NCBI RefSeq assembly: GCF_025766255.1
Contig: NW_026516682.1
Coordinates: 62,001-126,000 of the forward strand
DNA: 64,000 bases
DNA from: Zychaea mexicana
Taxonomy: Eukaryota > Mucoromycota > Mucoromycetes > Mucorales > Lichtheimiaceae
Direction of reading: 5' to 3'
The notes beneath the pieces were generated by a model that saw nothing but the letters and a program-made list of their open reading frames with translations, did no database searches and was not told where the DNA came from. The position numbers were made by a program, and so were the translations under genes. Below are positions 23,399-35,751 of this stretch, piece after piece. The number at the start of each line of letters is the position of its first letter. Within the stretch, counting starts at the first letter, position 1.

Positions 23399-24754
23399 GA
23401 TTGTTATTTTTTTGACCCTTCCCATTTATGTCCATTTATATGTGAATTCGCGCATTGACCTGCACGCCTTGGCTACTGCAATGGATTTATCCGAGATCCC
23501 TTGCATGACCGAAACTTTCAGGTGCTCAACACAAAAGTAGGTGCCGTTTGCCATCATTCAGTTTACTGTTACTGCTGTCCATAACAGAAATAATTTCTCG
23601 CGTGATCAAAAATTTTTACACATGATCTGGAAAATTTTTCCCAACTGCTGGTAAAGGTCTGTGATTTCTACGAGACGCTAAGCTTTAGGTACTACTGCCC
23701 TTTGGATGTGTTGATATTACATTATCAGATTTTGTCCACAGTATCAGAATGAGAGAAACAAGTCGTACAAGACTAGGTCATCTTACATTGTGAGCCGTAG
23801 CTTCATTTCTGCTGCCATCGTGTGAGTACTACACTGTTGAACAACAAAATTACCCAACACTCTACTGCTTATATATCAATGCTACTTTTACAATGATTCG
23901 TTCTCTGTATATCAAAGAGAAGGTATAATATTAGCAGCTTATGAAGCACGATAAATCGTACGTAGAATATACAAGTAGAATGGGCCAGACAGAGAGTCGT
24001 TTAGCGCAATAGGATGGTAAATTGATTTAGCCGACTATGTGGTAGTTCAACCTCGATGGTTAACACTTTGTAGGAAGAGTTAATGCCGTCGGCACAAAGA
24101 AGCAATCGCAGTAGTAAAAGCATATGAACCCCTATACACTTGACGCTACCACATAGCATTTTGCCACATGGTTTTTAAAATTTGCTCTGTCAGCACAAGG
24201 ATCCCAAACTTATCAACAATGCTTTGAAAGAGCAAGTGTGCGCAAACGAAATGGGTCAGCTAAAGCATCGAGTACAGCAATGATAATCAATATCTAACTT
24301 ATACAGTAGGTGTGTTATAGATAACCGTTGCTATTGCTATGCTGATTGAACTTGACAACAAACTTCTTCTTTAACGTATAGATACACCATCGATTACAGT
24401 GAGTACGTTTGAATTGTTAGCATGTCATTACTGTCAAGAGTACATTTCGTGCTTTTGTATGTCCATCAAAAGAATCATTTTTTCTTCTCAGGCAACTTGT
24501 GATATCTATCAAACAAAACGTAGATTTGGGTTGTTTAACTCATTATAACATTGACGTTATTCCTATCAGACAACACAAAGTTAAACTTCATGTAAAGCTA
24601 TCGCTTGATGAAAAACAAAACACACTTCTGACTAGCAATATCTAATTACATCATCATCTGCCCCAAAATGGTGGCAAGTGAAATTTTGCATAACGACTGC
24701 ACGATAACTCCCTTTTTTTTTACTCTTTCAGATAATCGATTTTGACACCACACC
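23399..24754. other. Intergenic between divergent genes
   Basis: About 1.35 kb of AT-rich spacer between the methyltransferase (minus) and FRG1 (plus), presumably holding both promoters. A T-run at about 24713-24721 precedes the FRG1 start. Nothing else is recognised. Confidence 0.6.
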
Positions 24755-25899
24755 ATGGCTGATGCACCAAAGAAAAGCAAAGGCAAACTCATATTCAAGG
24801 GTGATAAAGAACACAAGTAACATTAAAATTCCAGAAACACAAACACTAATATTAGGTAATAGCTAAAGATGAATGCCTTAATCTAATTATTGCCATTCTA
24901 AATCTAGAAAGAAAAAGAGAAAGCGACCTGAAGCGAAAGATCAAGGTCACGAAGGTGGCGGCTCGGACGAAGGTAACTTATCTTTCATTACACACTTTTT
25001 GATCAGCACGGATGCTATGCGATTATACTAGCCTCGAATAAAAGAGTATTGAATTATTTAAAATATAATGTAGGCTGGGTACGTGCCGATGAACTCGATG
25101 ATCTCGTTGGACCACTCTTTATTACACACCCAAGCGATCCACCCATTTGTTTTACTGTTGACGATGACGATCGACTCTTGGCTTATCCGATACCAGAACA
25201 AAGTCAAACCGAACCACTTATTGTCAACCAAGTATTTGTGGGTGCGCGACTGATAGGAACATCCAATACGTTCACGTTTAAATCCAGTAATGGCAAATAC
25301 TTGAGCAGCGACAAATTTGGTGTGGTGTCGGCAGATCGTGAAGCTATCAGTGGATTGGAGGAATGGGAACCTACCCTCACAGAAGCTGGCTTTGCGTTCA
25401 AGAATACACATGGCAAATTTTTGATGGCGGATGAAATTGCTGGAGGAGGTTAGCATCCAATGTATATCGAGAGAGAGAGAGAGACAGGGAGAGCAATAAG
25501 GTGGGCTAAAAAAAGAAATGGTTTACTAGGCTTTAAAATTCGAGCGGATTCCGAGGATGTGGGATTCTGCGAAACGTTCCGTATCTATTGTCAGGCACGA
25601 TTCAAACTCAAGGCAAAGCGCGACAAGAAGAAATCGAAAAAAGAGGGTTCCTCTACCAACGAGTTGGAGAATGTGTAAGCTGCTGTGCTATATAAAGATA
25701 TATATCGAATGCATGCGTACACAAAGCTAACACAAATTTTCACATCATTAGTAAACGATATCAATCCTGGGGAGGTGGCCGTCTACACATGTCACGCGAG
25801 GATAAACGAAAACTGAAAGAGGCCCGAGAAGAAGGACGTGTTGCCGAAGCTATGCTGGATCGTAGAGCCAAGGTCAAATCTGATCGATACTGTAAATAA
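24755..25899 (+). CDS. FRG1: FRG1-like protein
   Basis: Five exons in phase (24755-24816, 24908-24972, 25074-25448, 25530-25674, 25752-25899) give 264 aa. It starts MADAPKKSKGKLIFKGDKEHKKKKRKRPE, a Lys/Arg cluster typical of the FRG1 nuclear localisation region. A fascin-like beta-trefoil core follows: GWVRADELDDLVGPLFITHPSDPP, NTFTFKSSNGKYLSSDKFG, FAFKNTHGKFLMADE and IRADSEDVGFCETFRIYCQAR. The C-terminal YQSWGGGRLHMSREDKRKLKEAR is also an FRG1 signature. Family members are nuclear or nucleolar, RNA- and actin-associated, and linked to pre-mRNA processing. Length agrees with the animal protein (about 258 aa). Confidence 0.93.
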
Positions 25900-26064
25900 A
25901 AGATTTGTGGAACGAAAACGAAAGGATTGAACAAAAACCTTAAAGTTTACCGGGCAATTTCTGGTGTGTAAAGAAAAAAGGGCCATTTTTCCCTTCATCC
26001 GAAAAGGCCCTCTTTTTGCTTTTCTACTTCTTTCTTTTCTTCAAAACCCTTTTTTTTTGTGTGA

Positions 26065-27687
26065 ATGGCTAAACTGGCGTGCTTGGATGATTATGAGACG
26101 TTGGCCCGCCAGAAGATGGCAGGTGGCGAATTTGGATTTTACTGCACTGGCGCCGAAAACGAAGTGACCTTACGTCGTAACCGTGAGGCATACGATCGGT
26201 GCGTACAATTTGATACTACACCACGTTACATATCGTCCTTGGCCACGCCAAGTGCATGAAATAGAAATCCTAACGCATAACATCATCATCATCCTATGAC
26301 TGCATCCAAAGTCTGCTTATTCGACCCAAAGTCTTGATCGATGTATCCAAAGTGAACACGTCCGTTACAATTCAAGGCCACACACTCGCGTCCCCCATAT
26401 GCGTAGCTCCAACGTCCTTGCATGGCATGGCCCATCATGAGGGCGAAAAGGCTACTGCTAGAGGTACCTTTTTTTTTTCTTGGCCTGGAACTGGGCTGTG
26501 GCAACTAAAAGTTTGACTGACAAAGTGCATGACTAACGCGTGTGAATATATAATCTGTGTCATATTTATAGCATGCGCATCGCTCAACACTTGCTACTGC
26601 ATTTCGAGTTACAGCAACTATTCCATGGAGGAAGCTGCTGCTGCTTCTGCTAGCGTCGATGAGGACGCCCTTCGATGGTTTCAGTTGTATGTGGAACAGG
26701 ACCGCAAGCTGACTGAACAGCTCGTGCGTAAGTGCGAAAAGGCGGGTTATAAAGCACTCGTGCTTACGGTGGATCGACCTGTGCTCGGCCGTCGACTTCA
26801 GGAAGTCAGGTATATTACAGCAATCGTGTTGTTTCAATACAATGGATTATACTCTTCCAGGAGATATCCTGTTACTGAATGTACTTGTGGGCAATATATA
26901 CACCGCGTTCGTAGATCGGGATTCAAGTTGCCCAAGCATCTGAGATTTGGAAACTTTGAAGATCGGGAGCATGATGGATATTTCGGATATGATGTGGATG
27001 CTTCACTCAACTGGGACGATGTAGCATGGCTGAAAAATTTTACCAAGCTGCCCATCATTATCAAGGGTATCATGCGTGCAGATGATGCAGCGTTAGCAGT
27101 ACGCCATGGTGTCGCCGGTATCATTGTTTCCAACCATGGTGGTCGACAACTCGACACATGTCCTGCTACAGCATGTATACACCAATGTCTCTCTCTCTTT
27201 TTCGCCCGACACATATGACTAACAACCTGCTTTATATAGATTGAGGCACTACCAGAAGTTGTTAAAGCATGCCGAAATACCAATGTAGACGTGTATGTGG
27301 ATGGAGGTATCCGCAGAGGAAGCGATGTCTTTAAAGCACTAGCATTGGGCGCGAAAGCTGTATTCTTAGGAAGACCGATTATCTATGGATTAGTGCATCA
27401 GGTAAACATGAGTAGCAATCATTTTCAGAAGAGTCCGCTAACATCACTTTTAATTCATAGGGTGAGGAAGGAGTGAAGCAAGTTTTGACGCGTATCCAAA
27501 AGGATTTTGAAGCCACCATGGCCCTGTCTGGCAAGTATTTCCCCCCTCTTCTATATTTCTCTTTCGGCCTGCCACTAAAACCATTTTTCGCTCCATGATA
27601 GGCTGCACAAGCATAGATCAGATTGATTTGGACAAGGTGATTCCAGCAGAAGAGATGTCATTTTCGCGTATATTAGCTAGAATGTAA
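26065..27687 (+). CDS. FMN-dependent (S)-2-hydroxy-acid oxidase, glycolate/lactate oxidase type
   Basis: Seven exons: 26065-26198, 26312-26463, 26572-26809, 26915-27170, 27240-27401, 27461-27530 and 27602-27687, 365 aa, all in phase. The introns at 27171 and 27531 have GC donors (GCATGT, GCAAGT). Family landmarks: [95 protein letters not shown], the active-site SNHGGRQLD (His near 249), and the FMN-phosphate loop [27 protein letters not shown]. The C-terminus ARM fits the peroxisomal PTS1 pattern [SAC][KRH][LM]. It oxidises a 2-hydroxy acid to the 2-keto acid with H2O2. Glycolate and lactate cannot be told apart by eye. Confidence 0.93.
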
Positions 27688-27863
27688 TAACAATAAACAA
27701 GTAATTTTTTTACAAAAAGCAAGAAGAAGCAATTATAAGAACCAGGAGATGAACGAGTTCTAGAGTGAGAGGAAAAGGGGAATTATGAATCGGATTTACA
27801 GGTAAGATGGAGAAGGGAGGGAGATTTCTTTTTTTTTCTCTGGTAGTGTATGCCCCCCTGTTT

Positions 27864-29082
27864 TTAGCGTACACTGCGATCATCTGTCTTGCACCATGCA
27901 CCGTCTGCTCTCTGCACAAACCCAGCAATGAAATTGGCAATATCTAAATAGCACCCCTCTTCTTCGCCATTACCATAAAGTCGGCGAGCTTTCACCAGGG
28001 ATTGTAAGATTAATACCGATTTTGGATCACCCGAAGCAACGACAGTGGAACCACACGAATCCCAAGAAAGTTGTTGTTGTTGTTGTTGTTCTGAATGAAC
28101 ATAACGCGCATCATAGTGGGAGGTAGGAGGACGCGTGGGTCGACCTTGGACAATAAACGTACACAAGGTGGCTAAGAATTGTAACCGTACGAGCTTTTTG
28201 TTGTTGTATTGCTTTTCAAATCGTTCCATGAGATACTGGATCGCTAATGCAGACGCAAGCAGCTGTCCTCCGCCGAGAAACCAGTCCAGACGATGCGCTT
28301 GTTTTGTACAAGGAATCAATCGAGCTGCCAAGGTAACTAGGTCTTGTAGTCGGACCTGGGTTGCATTCTGACGCATATACATGCCAAGCAGCGACTGCTG
28401 GCTTTTGATCAATACTTTGAGCGCAGAATGGAACGTGTTGGTGCCGTCCATGCGTCCGCCAAATCTGGGGTCCGCTGCTATCATATCAAACAACAAACTT
28501 TCGTGATCCATGGTTGTTGTTGTTGTTGTTGACAATCGTCGTTGTCTTTCATTGCTGCTGTGATCTTCTTCTTCTTCTTCATCATCGACGTTTAATAATG
28601 ATGCCACATCAACAAACGTCGTTGCTAGATAAGCAAGGCCTTGCGTGACAACATCGGGCATGTCGTATTCGAGCCCGAATGCCATATGCACGATTGGTTG
28701 CAGCTGGGACCCAATTGAACTAGATAGCGGGCTGTCGAAGAAATACTGTTGTACGACTTGATCCATGCCGTATTCTTCAATTTTACGTTGGAAAAAAGTT
28801 AGATACGGACGATAATATCTATGTATACAGTAGATGTGAAGACCGTCAATAATAATGTTTTTTTTGCAAATAGTAACCAAAAAAAAAGTTCATTGTTTTG
28901 TTGTTGGTTCCTTACTTTGGATCCCCTAAATGTTCCAGCCACGAATCGTCCGTAAGGACACGTTGTTCAATCGACGTTTGTAACAATGGCACAAGATCAG
29001 GATACACCTTGTAGTATCCATTAATAAGTTGAGCTTGATTGGCTATCAATGAAAGGTGATGTGAGTTTGTTGACATCTTTTG

Positions 29083-29114
<32 letters not shown>

Positions 29115-29386
29115 CAAAACACTTGTATAGAAGAAAAGCACTTACCACCCAATTCATGGAGTGCAACAAGTACACGCGCCAAAAGATTCGGATGATCACG
29201 GTGTTCCATGTGATAAACAGTATGGTGATCCTGGATAAGCTGATGGAGCAAGGAACGTGGGATCGCTAGTGTGGTTTCATCTTTTGTGTTTTGCTGTTGT
29301 TGTTGTTTGTCTTCGTAGATGGTGGCGGTGGTAGGAGCAGGCCAACCACAAAAGGCAGTAGCAACCGATTGGGCAGTGCTTGACAT
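27864..29386 (-). CDS. Questin oxidase-like protein (DUF4243 / AflY family)
   Basis: Three minus-strand exons, 29146-29386, 28916-29042 and 27864-28818, give 440 aa in phase. N-terminal VYHMEHRDHPNLLARVLVALHELGG and GYYKVYPDLVP are followed by YYRPYLTFFQRKIEEYGMDQVV, FFDSPLSSSIGSQLQPIVHMAFGLEYDMPDVVTQGLAYLA, DPRFGG and a C-terminal DPKSVLILQSLVKARRLYG. This matches the questin oxidase-like family, whose fungal members catalyse Baeyer-Villiger-type ring cleavage in polyketide pathways. No secondary-metabolite genes adjoin it, so the substrate is unknown. Low-complexity Glu and Gln runs (from GAA and CAA repeats) are in frame. The first intron contains a (CT)n microsatellite near the acceptor side. 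Confidence 0.85.
29089..29115. repeat. (CT)n microsatellite
   Basis: An uninterrupted dinucleotide run in an intron of the questin-oxidase-like gene. On the coding strand it reads GA. Confidence 0.9.
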
Positions 29387-30655
29387 GATGTGGTTAGAAG
29401 TAAGAAAGAAGAACAAAGGGTGGGGTTGAGAAAAGGATGGGTTAAATATAATGGTTCTGGGGGAAGGGCATAATAATTTATCATATTGTTTTGATGTGGA
29501 AGGGGTTGAGGTAAAAGATTCATACATATCATCGGGAGGGGTGGGGGAGAAAGGGCTGATGATAATGCTGATCCCTTGCTCCCCACAGCTACTTCTCATA
29601 GATAGGGACAGGGCTAGTAAATGATAAGCATGATAACCTATGCGTGGTGATAATAAAAAGATTCTTTCCTCGGCGAATTAATCTTCCAGTATGCTATAAT
29701 AGTGTATGGGTTATTTCTTTCTTCTGTTTACTCTTCTGTCTCTGTTAGTGCATGACACAGCTTTTAGTGGATATGAAATTCGTAACACATGCAGTGCGTC
29801 TTTCTAGACGCCTGTTTTAGTTTGCTGTTGAGTTTTATGTATATGTGCGTAAATGTTTAATAAGCTACTTTGTTTGGTTCCTATTGCTGCTATTTGGGCT
29901 CTCCAGCCAACTGAAATTGTAAGATGGATGGATGGCGTACTATCTGCTGCGGTTTCGAATGACACACACACCCTTGTTTTATAACAAACCCTGCCCCTTC
30001 TTTTCTTTGATTTCTGATGCATCTGCACACCACGCAGAAAAACTCACAATGCACGGCATTTGTTGAGATCTGTACTTCTTTTTTGAGTTATTGGAAGAAA
30101 ATTTTTTTCCATGTGCGTTTATCCCTTCCATCGATTGGCCAGTGTTCGGGATCTACAGGTGTGGAGTTTTATGCTAAAGATTCGTAAACAAAACATTTGT
30201 ATCCGCAGTATGCACAATCACAACAGCGATCCTACTAGTAGCGGGAATGATGGTGCATTTGAGAATATAAATAGAAATGGTGACCTATTTTAATAGTTTG
30301 AACGATGGATGATAATACATACACTGTTTCTTTTTATGTTTCTTTCTTCATATGGCATACAATGTTAACACAAAGCACTGCATCGCTGTATGTGTAAATA
30401 TGAATGAGAGAAAAAGAGCGAGATCCTATTCGAAATACTGAAAGGAAAAAAAAGAGTAGTGATGTAACAGAGTATAATAAGGGGCTTAGTTTCCTGACTT
30501 TCACTGCTGCTAAATATAATTACTGAAAAGAATAGTTGGAAAAAAAAAAAAGAAAAAATGATGGGTGTAATGATGGCGACGAGAAGGCGTTTTCTTTTGA
30601 AGGTTTGCGAAGGGGGGGGTGGAAATGCCGCCTTGAAGCTTAAAAGAAACGTATC
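29387..30655. other. Intergenic, no gene recognised
   Basis: Spacer upstream of the questin-oxidase-like gene and downstream of the chitinase. It includes an A-rich run at about 30540-30558. Small ORFs have no motif. Confidence 0.6.
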
Positions 30656-33396
30656 TTAACACGACCCTGATGGCGACCACACGCCTGCAGGACCACTGGG
30701 TACATCACCGTATGACCACCACTTGGCTGTCCATACTTGACCTTGATGGATCGCCTTGCTTCCACCAACATAAGTCTTTGATTGAGACCAGGGCTCGATG
30801 CTGTCACAGTTCTTATCCTGATGAGGAATGGTGTTGGAGGCGTCTCCTCCTACTGGATTGACGTTTTGAAAAACGGTTGTTGTAACCACAATTGCTGCTG
30901 TTGGCACTTGGTTAGTAGCAGTCGGTGGTGGTGGTGACTTTATAGTGATTGTTTCCAATGCTGGAGTTGAGGAGGCCTTTCCTGACGACCGACTGCTGCT
31001 GCTGCTACCATTGGCAGAAGATGACGGTGGACCATGGTCACTATTAACTGCTGCGGCGATACTGTTGTTGTCTTCACAGGCGCTTACTAAATCGTAGAGT
31101 ATATGTACGCTTTAGTGATCGTTCGGAAATATATTAAAGTCCTTCAAGTTGCATAGCATGATAATTTTACCTGGAGCCCATTCACCCATTGGATTAGCAG
31201 TTGGCTCGGAACCTGCCGACCATTTTGCCTTCATTATAGGAGATTTTTTTCATAGACAGAATGAGTGGAGTTGACTAGATAAATTCCCTTTGTTACTCAT
31301 ACTTTACCTCCCAGATGTAACTACACAATATTAGAGTTATTGTGATTAGAAACATTGTGAGATACTTGTACTGGAAATTTACAGATTAATAGGCGGTTCA
31401 CTTACCCTCTAAAAGATCAAGAATAAAAGGTAGAGAGAAATTTTGTTAGTATCGCAGAAACATGTGTATATCTATCGCTCTGTTGATTGAAATTTGAGTA
31501 AAAAGGATAACTTACTTGTGTGAAACGCGATTGCCCGTCGTGTATGTTCGACCTGAATCAGACCAAGCAGGCGCATCGCAAGGAGGATAGGCGAATGCTG
31601 AAGGGTCACACGAGGCACCCTCTTTGAGAATATCCTTGATATTTTGATCCAATCGGTTGTTTCCATAAGCCTGTGAAGTATCTACATGTATTTGTTGTTG
31701 TATTTAGCACAAATATGTGTATATAAAGATAACACATGCAGATATACCAGAGGGCAAATCAAGATGAATTACCCCAGAACATAACACCACCAAAGCTTGG
31801 GAACGAGCTGCGGGTCTCTGTGGTAATTTTCTGTAAAGTGTCCAGTGACACATAGCCGCTGCCTGCAGCCGTGCTACTGGCAGGTGCACCAATGTATACC
31901 TTTACATCGGGATTGGGAGACACGTGTCGGGCCCAATAGTCCCACATGCCAAAGTTCCAATTCCTTGCCTGACCATATGTCTGTAATCCACATGGATTGT
32001 TATCTAAGCCCACGGGTTAGTGGTGACAAATAAGGGTTCAATTACAGGGTTCAGTCATGTAAAAACAAAAAAAGGGCCCATTCTCTCTCATGTGTGATAT
32101 ATCACATGGATTCAAGAAAAGATGGAAAGAGGAGAAGCTTACAAAACTGGACGTATACAGCATCCACAGGAAATTGGTCAAGCGTGGTCTGCAAGTTGGC
32201 ATCTGGGTACACACATTGTGGAGCAGCTGTCACGTAGTATTTTTTATCGGCTGCATCAAAGTATGACTTTAGCTTTTGTAGAAACGCAGGATAATCTAAA
32301 AGGAAAAAAGCAGGGTATACACAATGAAATATGAGATGAAATGACCACATATGATATTCTTGTATTTCCTTTTCTCACTCACGAGCAGCTCCTCCGTTTT
32401 CAATATCGAGATCGATGCTGTTGTCGTAGCAAATGATGTTTTGTTTGTTTGTTTCGTTTTGTTGTGTGAGAGAAAAGAAAAAGAAACAAAAGAGATTCTC
32501 CCCCTACCACCCCCTTCCTTCATATGACACCATCATTCATCCCACTGACCCGTCCAGAATAGCATTTCCAAAAGGTCGTGTGTTGGAGGATCCGCCTAAA
32601 AGGTCATTCCAAAGGGTATCGGCAAAGCCTATGGCCTGTTCATCTGATTGAAACCCTGCACCGGCGGTGGCTCCTCCCAAGGACAATGTGAGCGCCTTGC
32701 CTTTTGATTGGCAGTACTTGATATCATCTTGGATGCCAGCTGTGCAGTTGGCCAAATCAGTGCCGGGAAATGTGGCGTTATCATAGCGATTGCATTCCTA
32801 CGAAGATCCACACAGTAAAAGTGTTGTATGAGGGGCGGTGTTATTTTAATCATTATTATTTTTTGGTGCGAATATGTATAATGGAAAATGTAGAAGGCGA
32901 CGACATGAACAGCAGTTGTGCGATTTCCTTACATCAGCCAAATTGATCGTAGGTTTGCCGCCCTTACTAAAAAAGTTCGTCAAGAATGCAATCGGAAACA
33001 TATCAGTCGCGCCTTCATCGCAGTAAAACCGTAATGGTTTTTGCCATCCGTCACGGTCATTAGGATATGCTGCACCGTATGAGTTTTGGCCCCAATCTAT
33101 AATGACAAAAAAAAAGTCAAGACGAACGTGCTTGAGTTTATTATTACATAGAAGAAGAAATTTGTACTAGTAGTATACTTGATGCTGTGCCTGAAGAAAG
33201 AAAGGAGGGGGGCCAACTTACATGTAACGAGATTATCATTGCATGCATTCTACGCATACGGTGGCAAATGTTAGTTATTGATCTCATTATTCATAGCACG
33301 CATGTTATACATTACATCGAATGCAAGGGCTGTGGTTGCAGTCCATGCTGCTATCATGGATAGTAAAGTCAAGAGTTGCAGAGCTCGATGGGTCAT
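30656..33396 (-). CDS. Secreted GH18 class III chitinase with two C-terminal CBM5/12 modules
   Basis: Twelve minus-strand exons: 33316-33396, 33222-33249, 32933-33096, 32550-32797, 32383-32417, 32143-32295, 31773-32003, 31516-31681, 31406-31408 (3 nt), 31308-31320 (13 nt), 31171-31228 and 30656-31086, 536 aa in phase. A signal peptide (about 1-25) precedes the GH18 barrel: YWGQNSYGAAYP, LSLGGATAG and the catalytic DGIDLDIE (Glu near 180), then YVTAAPQCVYPD, VQFYNNPCGL and GGVMFWDTSQAYGNN. After it come two chitin-binding modules (about 345-390 and 490-535), the second with VWTAKWWSYGDVPSG, separated by a Ser/Thr/Pro linker. It hydrolyses chitin in the wall or medium. No GPI signal is seen. 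The TATA box is at 33516-33524. Confidence 0.94.
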
Positions 33397-33515
33397 TGTT
33401 GCCAGTAAAAAAGGAACCTGTGCAAGTTGTTGAAGAAGAAGAAGAAAAGAGTCGAAAGAAGGGAAAGATAGAGAGAGAAAAAGATGACGAGAGATGGCAC
33501 TAGTAAGTCGCGCAC

Positions 33516-33524
33516 CCTTTTATA
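33516..33524 (-). promoter_or_regulatory. TATA box of chitinase
   Basis: TATAAAAGG on the minus strand lies about 120 nt before the chitinase ATG, a plausible core promoter distance for a fungal secreted-enzyme gene. Confidence 0.5.
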
Positions 33525-33640
33525 AATTCTCAGGGCAACAAGACCATTGTTCACACTCAAAGAAAGAGAAAGAGAGAGACGTGACCTCATCATCGTCATC
33601 TCAACCAGATTAAAGTTGTGTTTGTGAACGGGTCCGACCA

Positions 33641-33696
33641 ACGGCATCGAATAGCATCAAACGGCATCATAAGGCATAAACGGCATGAAACGGCAT
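33641..33696. promoter_or_regulatory. Cluster of ACGGCAT-type repeats in the chitinase upstream region
   Basis: ACGGCAT occurs at 33641-33647, 33661-33667, 33680-33686 and 33690-33696, with related TAGCAT at 33652 and AGGCAT at 33672. Six related heptamers within 56 nt lie about 120-180 nt upstream of the chitinase TATA box, in the divergent promoter shared with the phosphoesterase gene. Possible regulator-binding array; the factor is unknown. Confidence 0.4.
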
Positions 33697-34187
33697 TTTG
33701 TATCTGTGGGATGTCTAGCCACTAGAACTCTACACTTGTTTCAATAACGCACCATTGGCGCGCGCTAGTACTTGTGTGTGCCTGCTTTTATATTCGGGAA
33801 ATATCTTCTTTATGAAATTTTCGAATCAACGGTCTTATTAGTAGCAACGCAATTGTTGGCATGGCTGTTTACTGCTTATCAGGGACAGTTGATCATGCAT
33901 GTATGCAACATAAGAATGTGATTGTGCGTTTTGATAAGCAAAAATTCTTTGGACTGGAGTTACATGCAATATAATTGACATCGACGTTGCACAAAGCACT
34001 AGTTAGGCAATATTCCCACCTTTCTCTATGACCCTCTGCCACATCCAGCGGCTTCTTTGAGAGCCTATTGCTGTTTGCTTGGGGGCTGACTGCTGCTGCC
34101 CTACATTAAACCGACCTCCCTCCCTCCCCAACCTCCTTTCTCTTTTTTTTCTCTGTTCTGTTCATTGTTGCTTTGTTTTTTTAGTTA
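33697..34187. other. Divergent promoter region, remainder
   Basis: AT-rich, ending in a CT-rich leader before the phosphoesterase ATG at 34188. Nothing more is recognised. Confidence 0.5.
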
Positions 34188-35751
34188 ATGTTTCGACCCT
34201 TAATACACATCATTGAACGGTTTTCACCGACACGATCCTCCCGAGCATTCATAAACTGTCTGCGGATGGTTTGGATTCTCGCATTATTACATGGCGAATA
34301 TTATGTCTTTTGGAAAGCAGCTCGGCGATGTGCCCCCTGGCCAAGTACCACCGACAACGCTGCCATCGGTAACGCTGCATCAGGGAGCGTAAGTTTGTTT
34401 TTTTGTTTGTTTTATGCCATCAAAAACCTAAAAACGAAACAATGAGATTCTGTGTACTGATACCAACACAATAACCAGGCACTCGATCGTATGCTCCTTA
34501 TTGGCGATCCTCAATTGACAGACGCGTATTCCTATGACCGTCCAGGAATAGTGCTTCGTATATCCGAATTTTATAGCGATCTCTATATGCATCGCAACTA
34601 CCGACATTTGAACCGTCAATTGAATCCACAAGCGCAGTTATTCATGGGTGATCTCATGGACGGTGGCCGAGAATGGAATGATGTCGGGTGAGTCCTCTTT
34701 CTATAATTACAAAGATAAAAGAGGGAAAAGCAAAAAGCGACCGGTCAATCGTAATGTTTTTAAACTTTTGATGCACAAAAGATACCAAAAGCAAGTAACA
34801 CGCTTCAGACGCTTATTTCACTCTACAAAACCACAATTCTTCATGGCCGGTAACCACGATATCGGTTTCGGCAATGGGATCAAGAAGAATATACTCGAAC
34901 GCTTCGAAAACGAATTCGGACCGACATCCTACACGTTCAACATTTCAGAATACTCGATCGTGGTATTAGACACCGTATCACTCAGTGCTACCAACGATGA
35001 CCTACCTAGCAAACAAAGCGCTTTGGATCTATTGGACCGCCATTTACCACCACATCCTCGCATCCTGTTTACACATGTACCGTTGTATCGACCACCCACC
35101 GCTTCATGTGGACCGGATCGACAACAGTATAAAAAAGGCATCCGCCAGGGCCGTGGATACCAGTACCAAAATCTAGTCGGCGAACGCTTGTCGCAACAGA
35201 TCCTTGAACGCGTCAATCCTGTCGCTGTATTTTCGGGCGACGATCATGATTATTGTGTCGTCAATCATCGATATAACAGTCAACAGTTTACTGAAACATT
35301 GGAAATGACGATACCGACTTTTAGTATGGCACAAGGCTTGAAATACCCAGGCGTAGTTTTGCTCGATTTAACCCCAACGAAGCACCAAAAAGCGGACAGC
35401 ACACAACAACAAGAAGAAGGAGGAGGAGGAGAACCAGGACAGGATTATTTTGCTACAAAGCTATGCTGGTTACCAGATCAAATTGCCATCTTTATTGGTT
35501 ATGCGTGTTTACTGGTTGTATCCGTCTCGGGGTTGGCTTTGATGCATCTTTCAAGATGGTTGAGATTACGGAAACAGCGCGGATTTGGCAAAAGTTATGA
35601 TGAAGATGCTACGCCTACATTGCCAGCACCTTCTGTCATGGCTCCACGACCCTCACCCATTAGAAGAACATTGTCCATGTTGGCCAAGGATATATCCGAT
35701 GTGGCCTCCGTGGGTGTTCTGACATACCTTGCATGTATAATGCTATTGTAA
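34188..35751 (+). CDS. Ted1/Cdc1/PGAP5-family membrane metallophosphoesterase
   Basis: Three exons, 34188-34388, 34479-34687 and 34782-35751, give 459 aa in phase. The calcineurin-like metal-ligand motifs are all present in order: LIGDPQLTD, LFMGDLMDGGREW, FFMAGNHDIG, RILFTHVPLYRP and FSGDDHDYC. An N-terminal hydrophobic segment (LRMVWILALLHGEYYVFW) and C-terminal ones (IAIFIGYACLLVVSVSGLALMHL and VASVGVLTYLACIMLL) fit a membrane protein with a luminal catalytic domain. Family members (yeast Ted1, Cdc1; human MPPE1/PGAP5) remove ethanolamine phosphate from GPI anchors in the ER, aiding export of GPI proteins. Which subfamily it belongs to cannot be fixed by eye. Confidence 0.9.

Noticed and set aside
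27864..29386. Secondary-metabolite cluster around the questin-oxidase-like gene
   Set aside because: No polyketide synthase, P450 or transporter lies nearby; the neighbours are housekeeping or wall genes.
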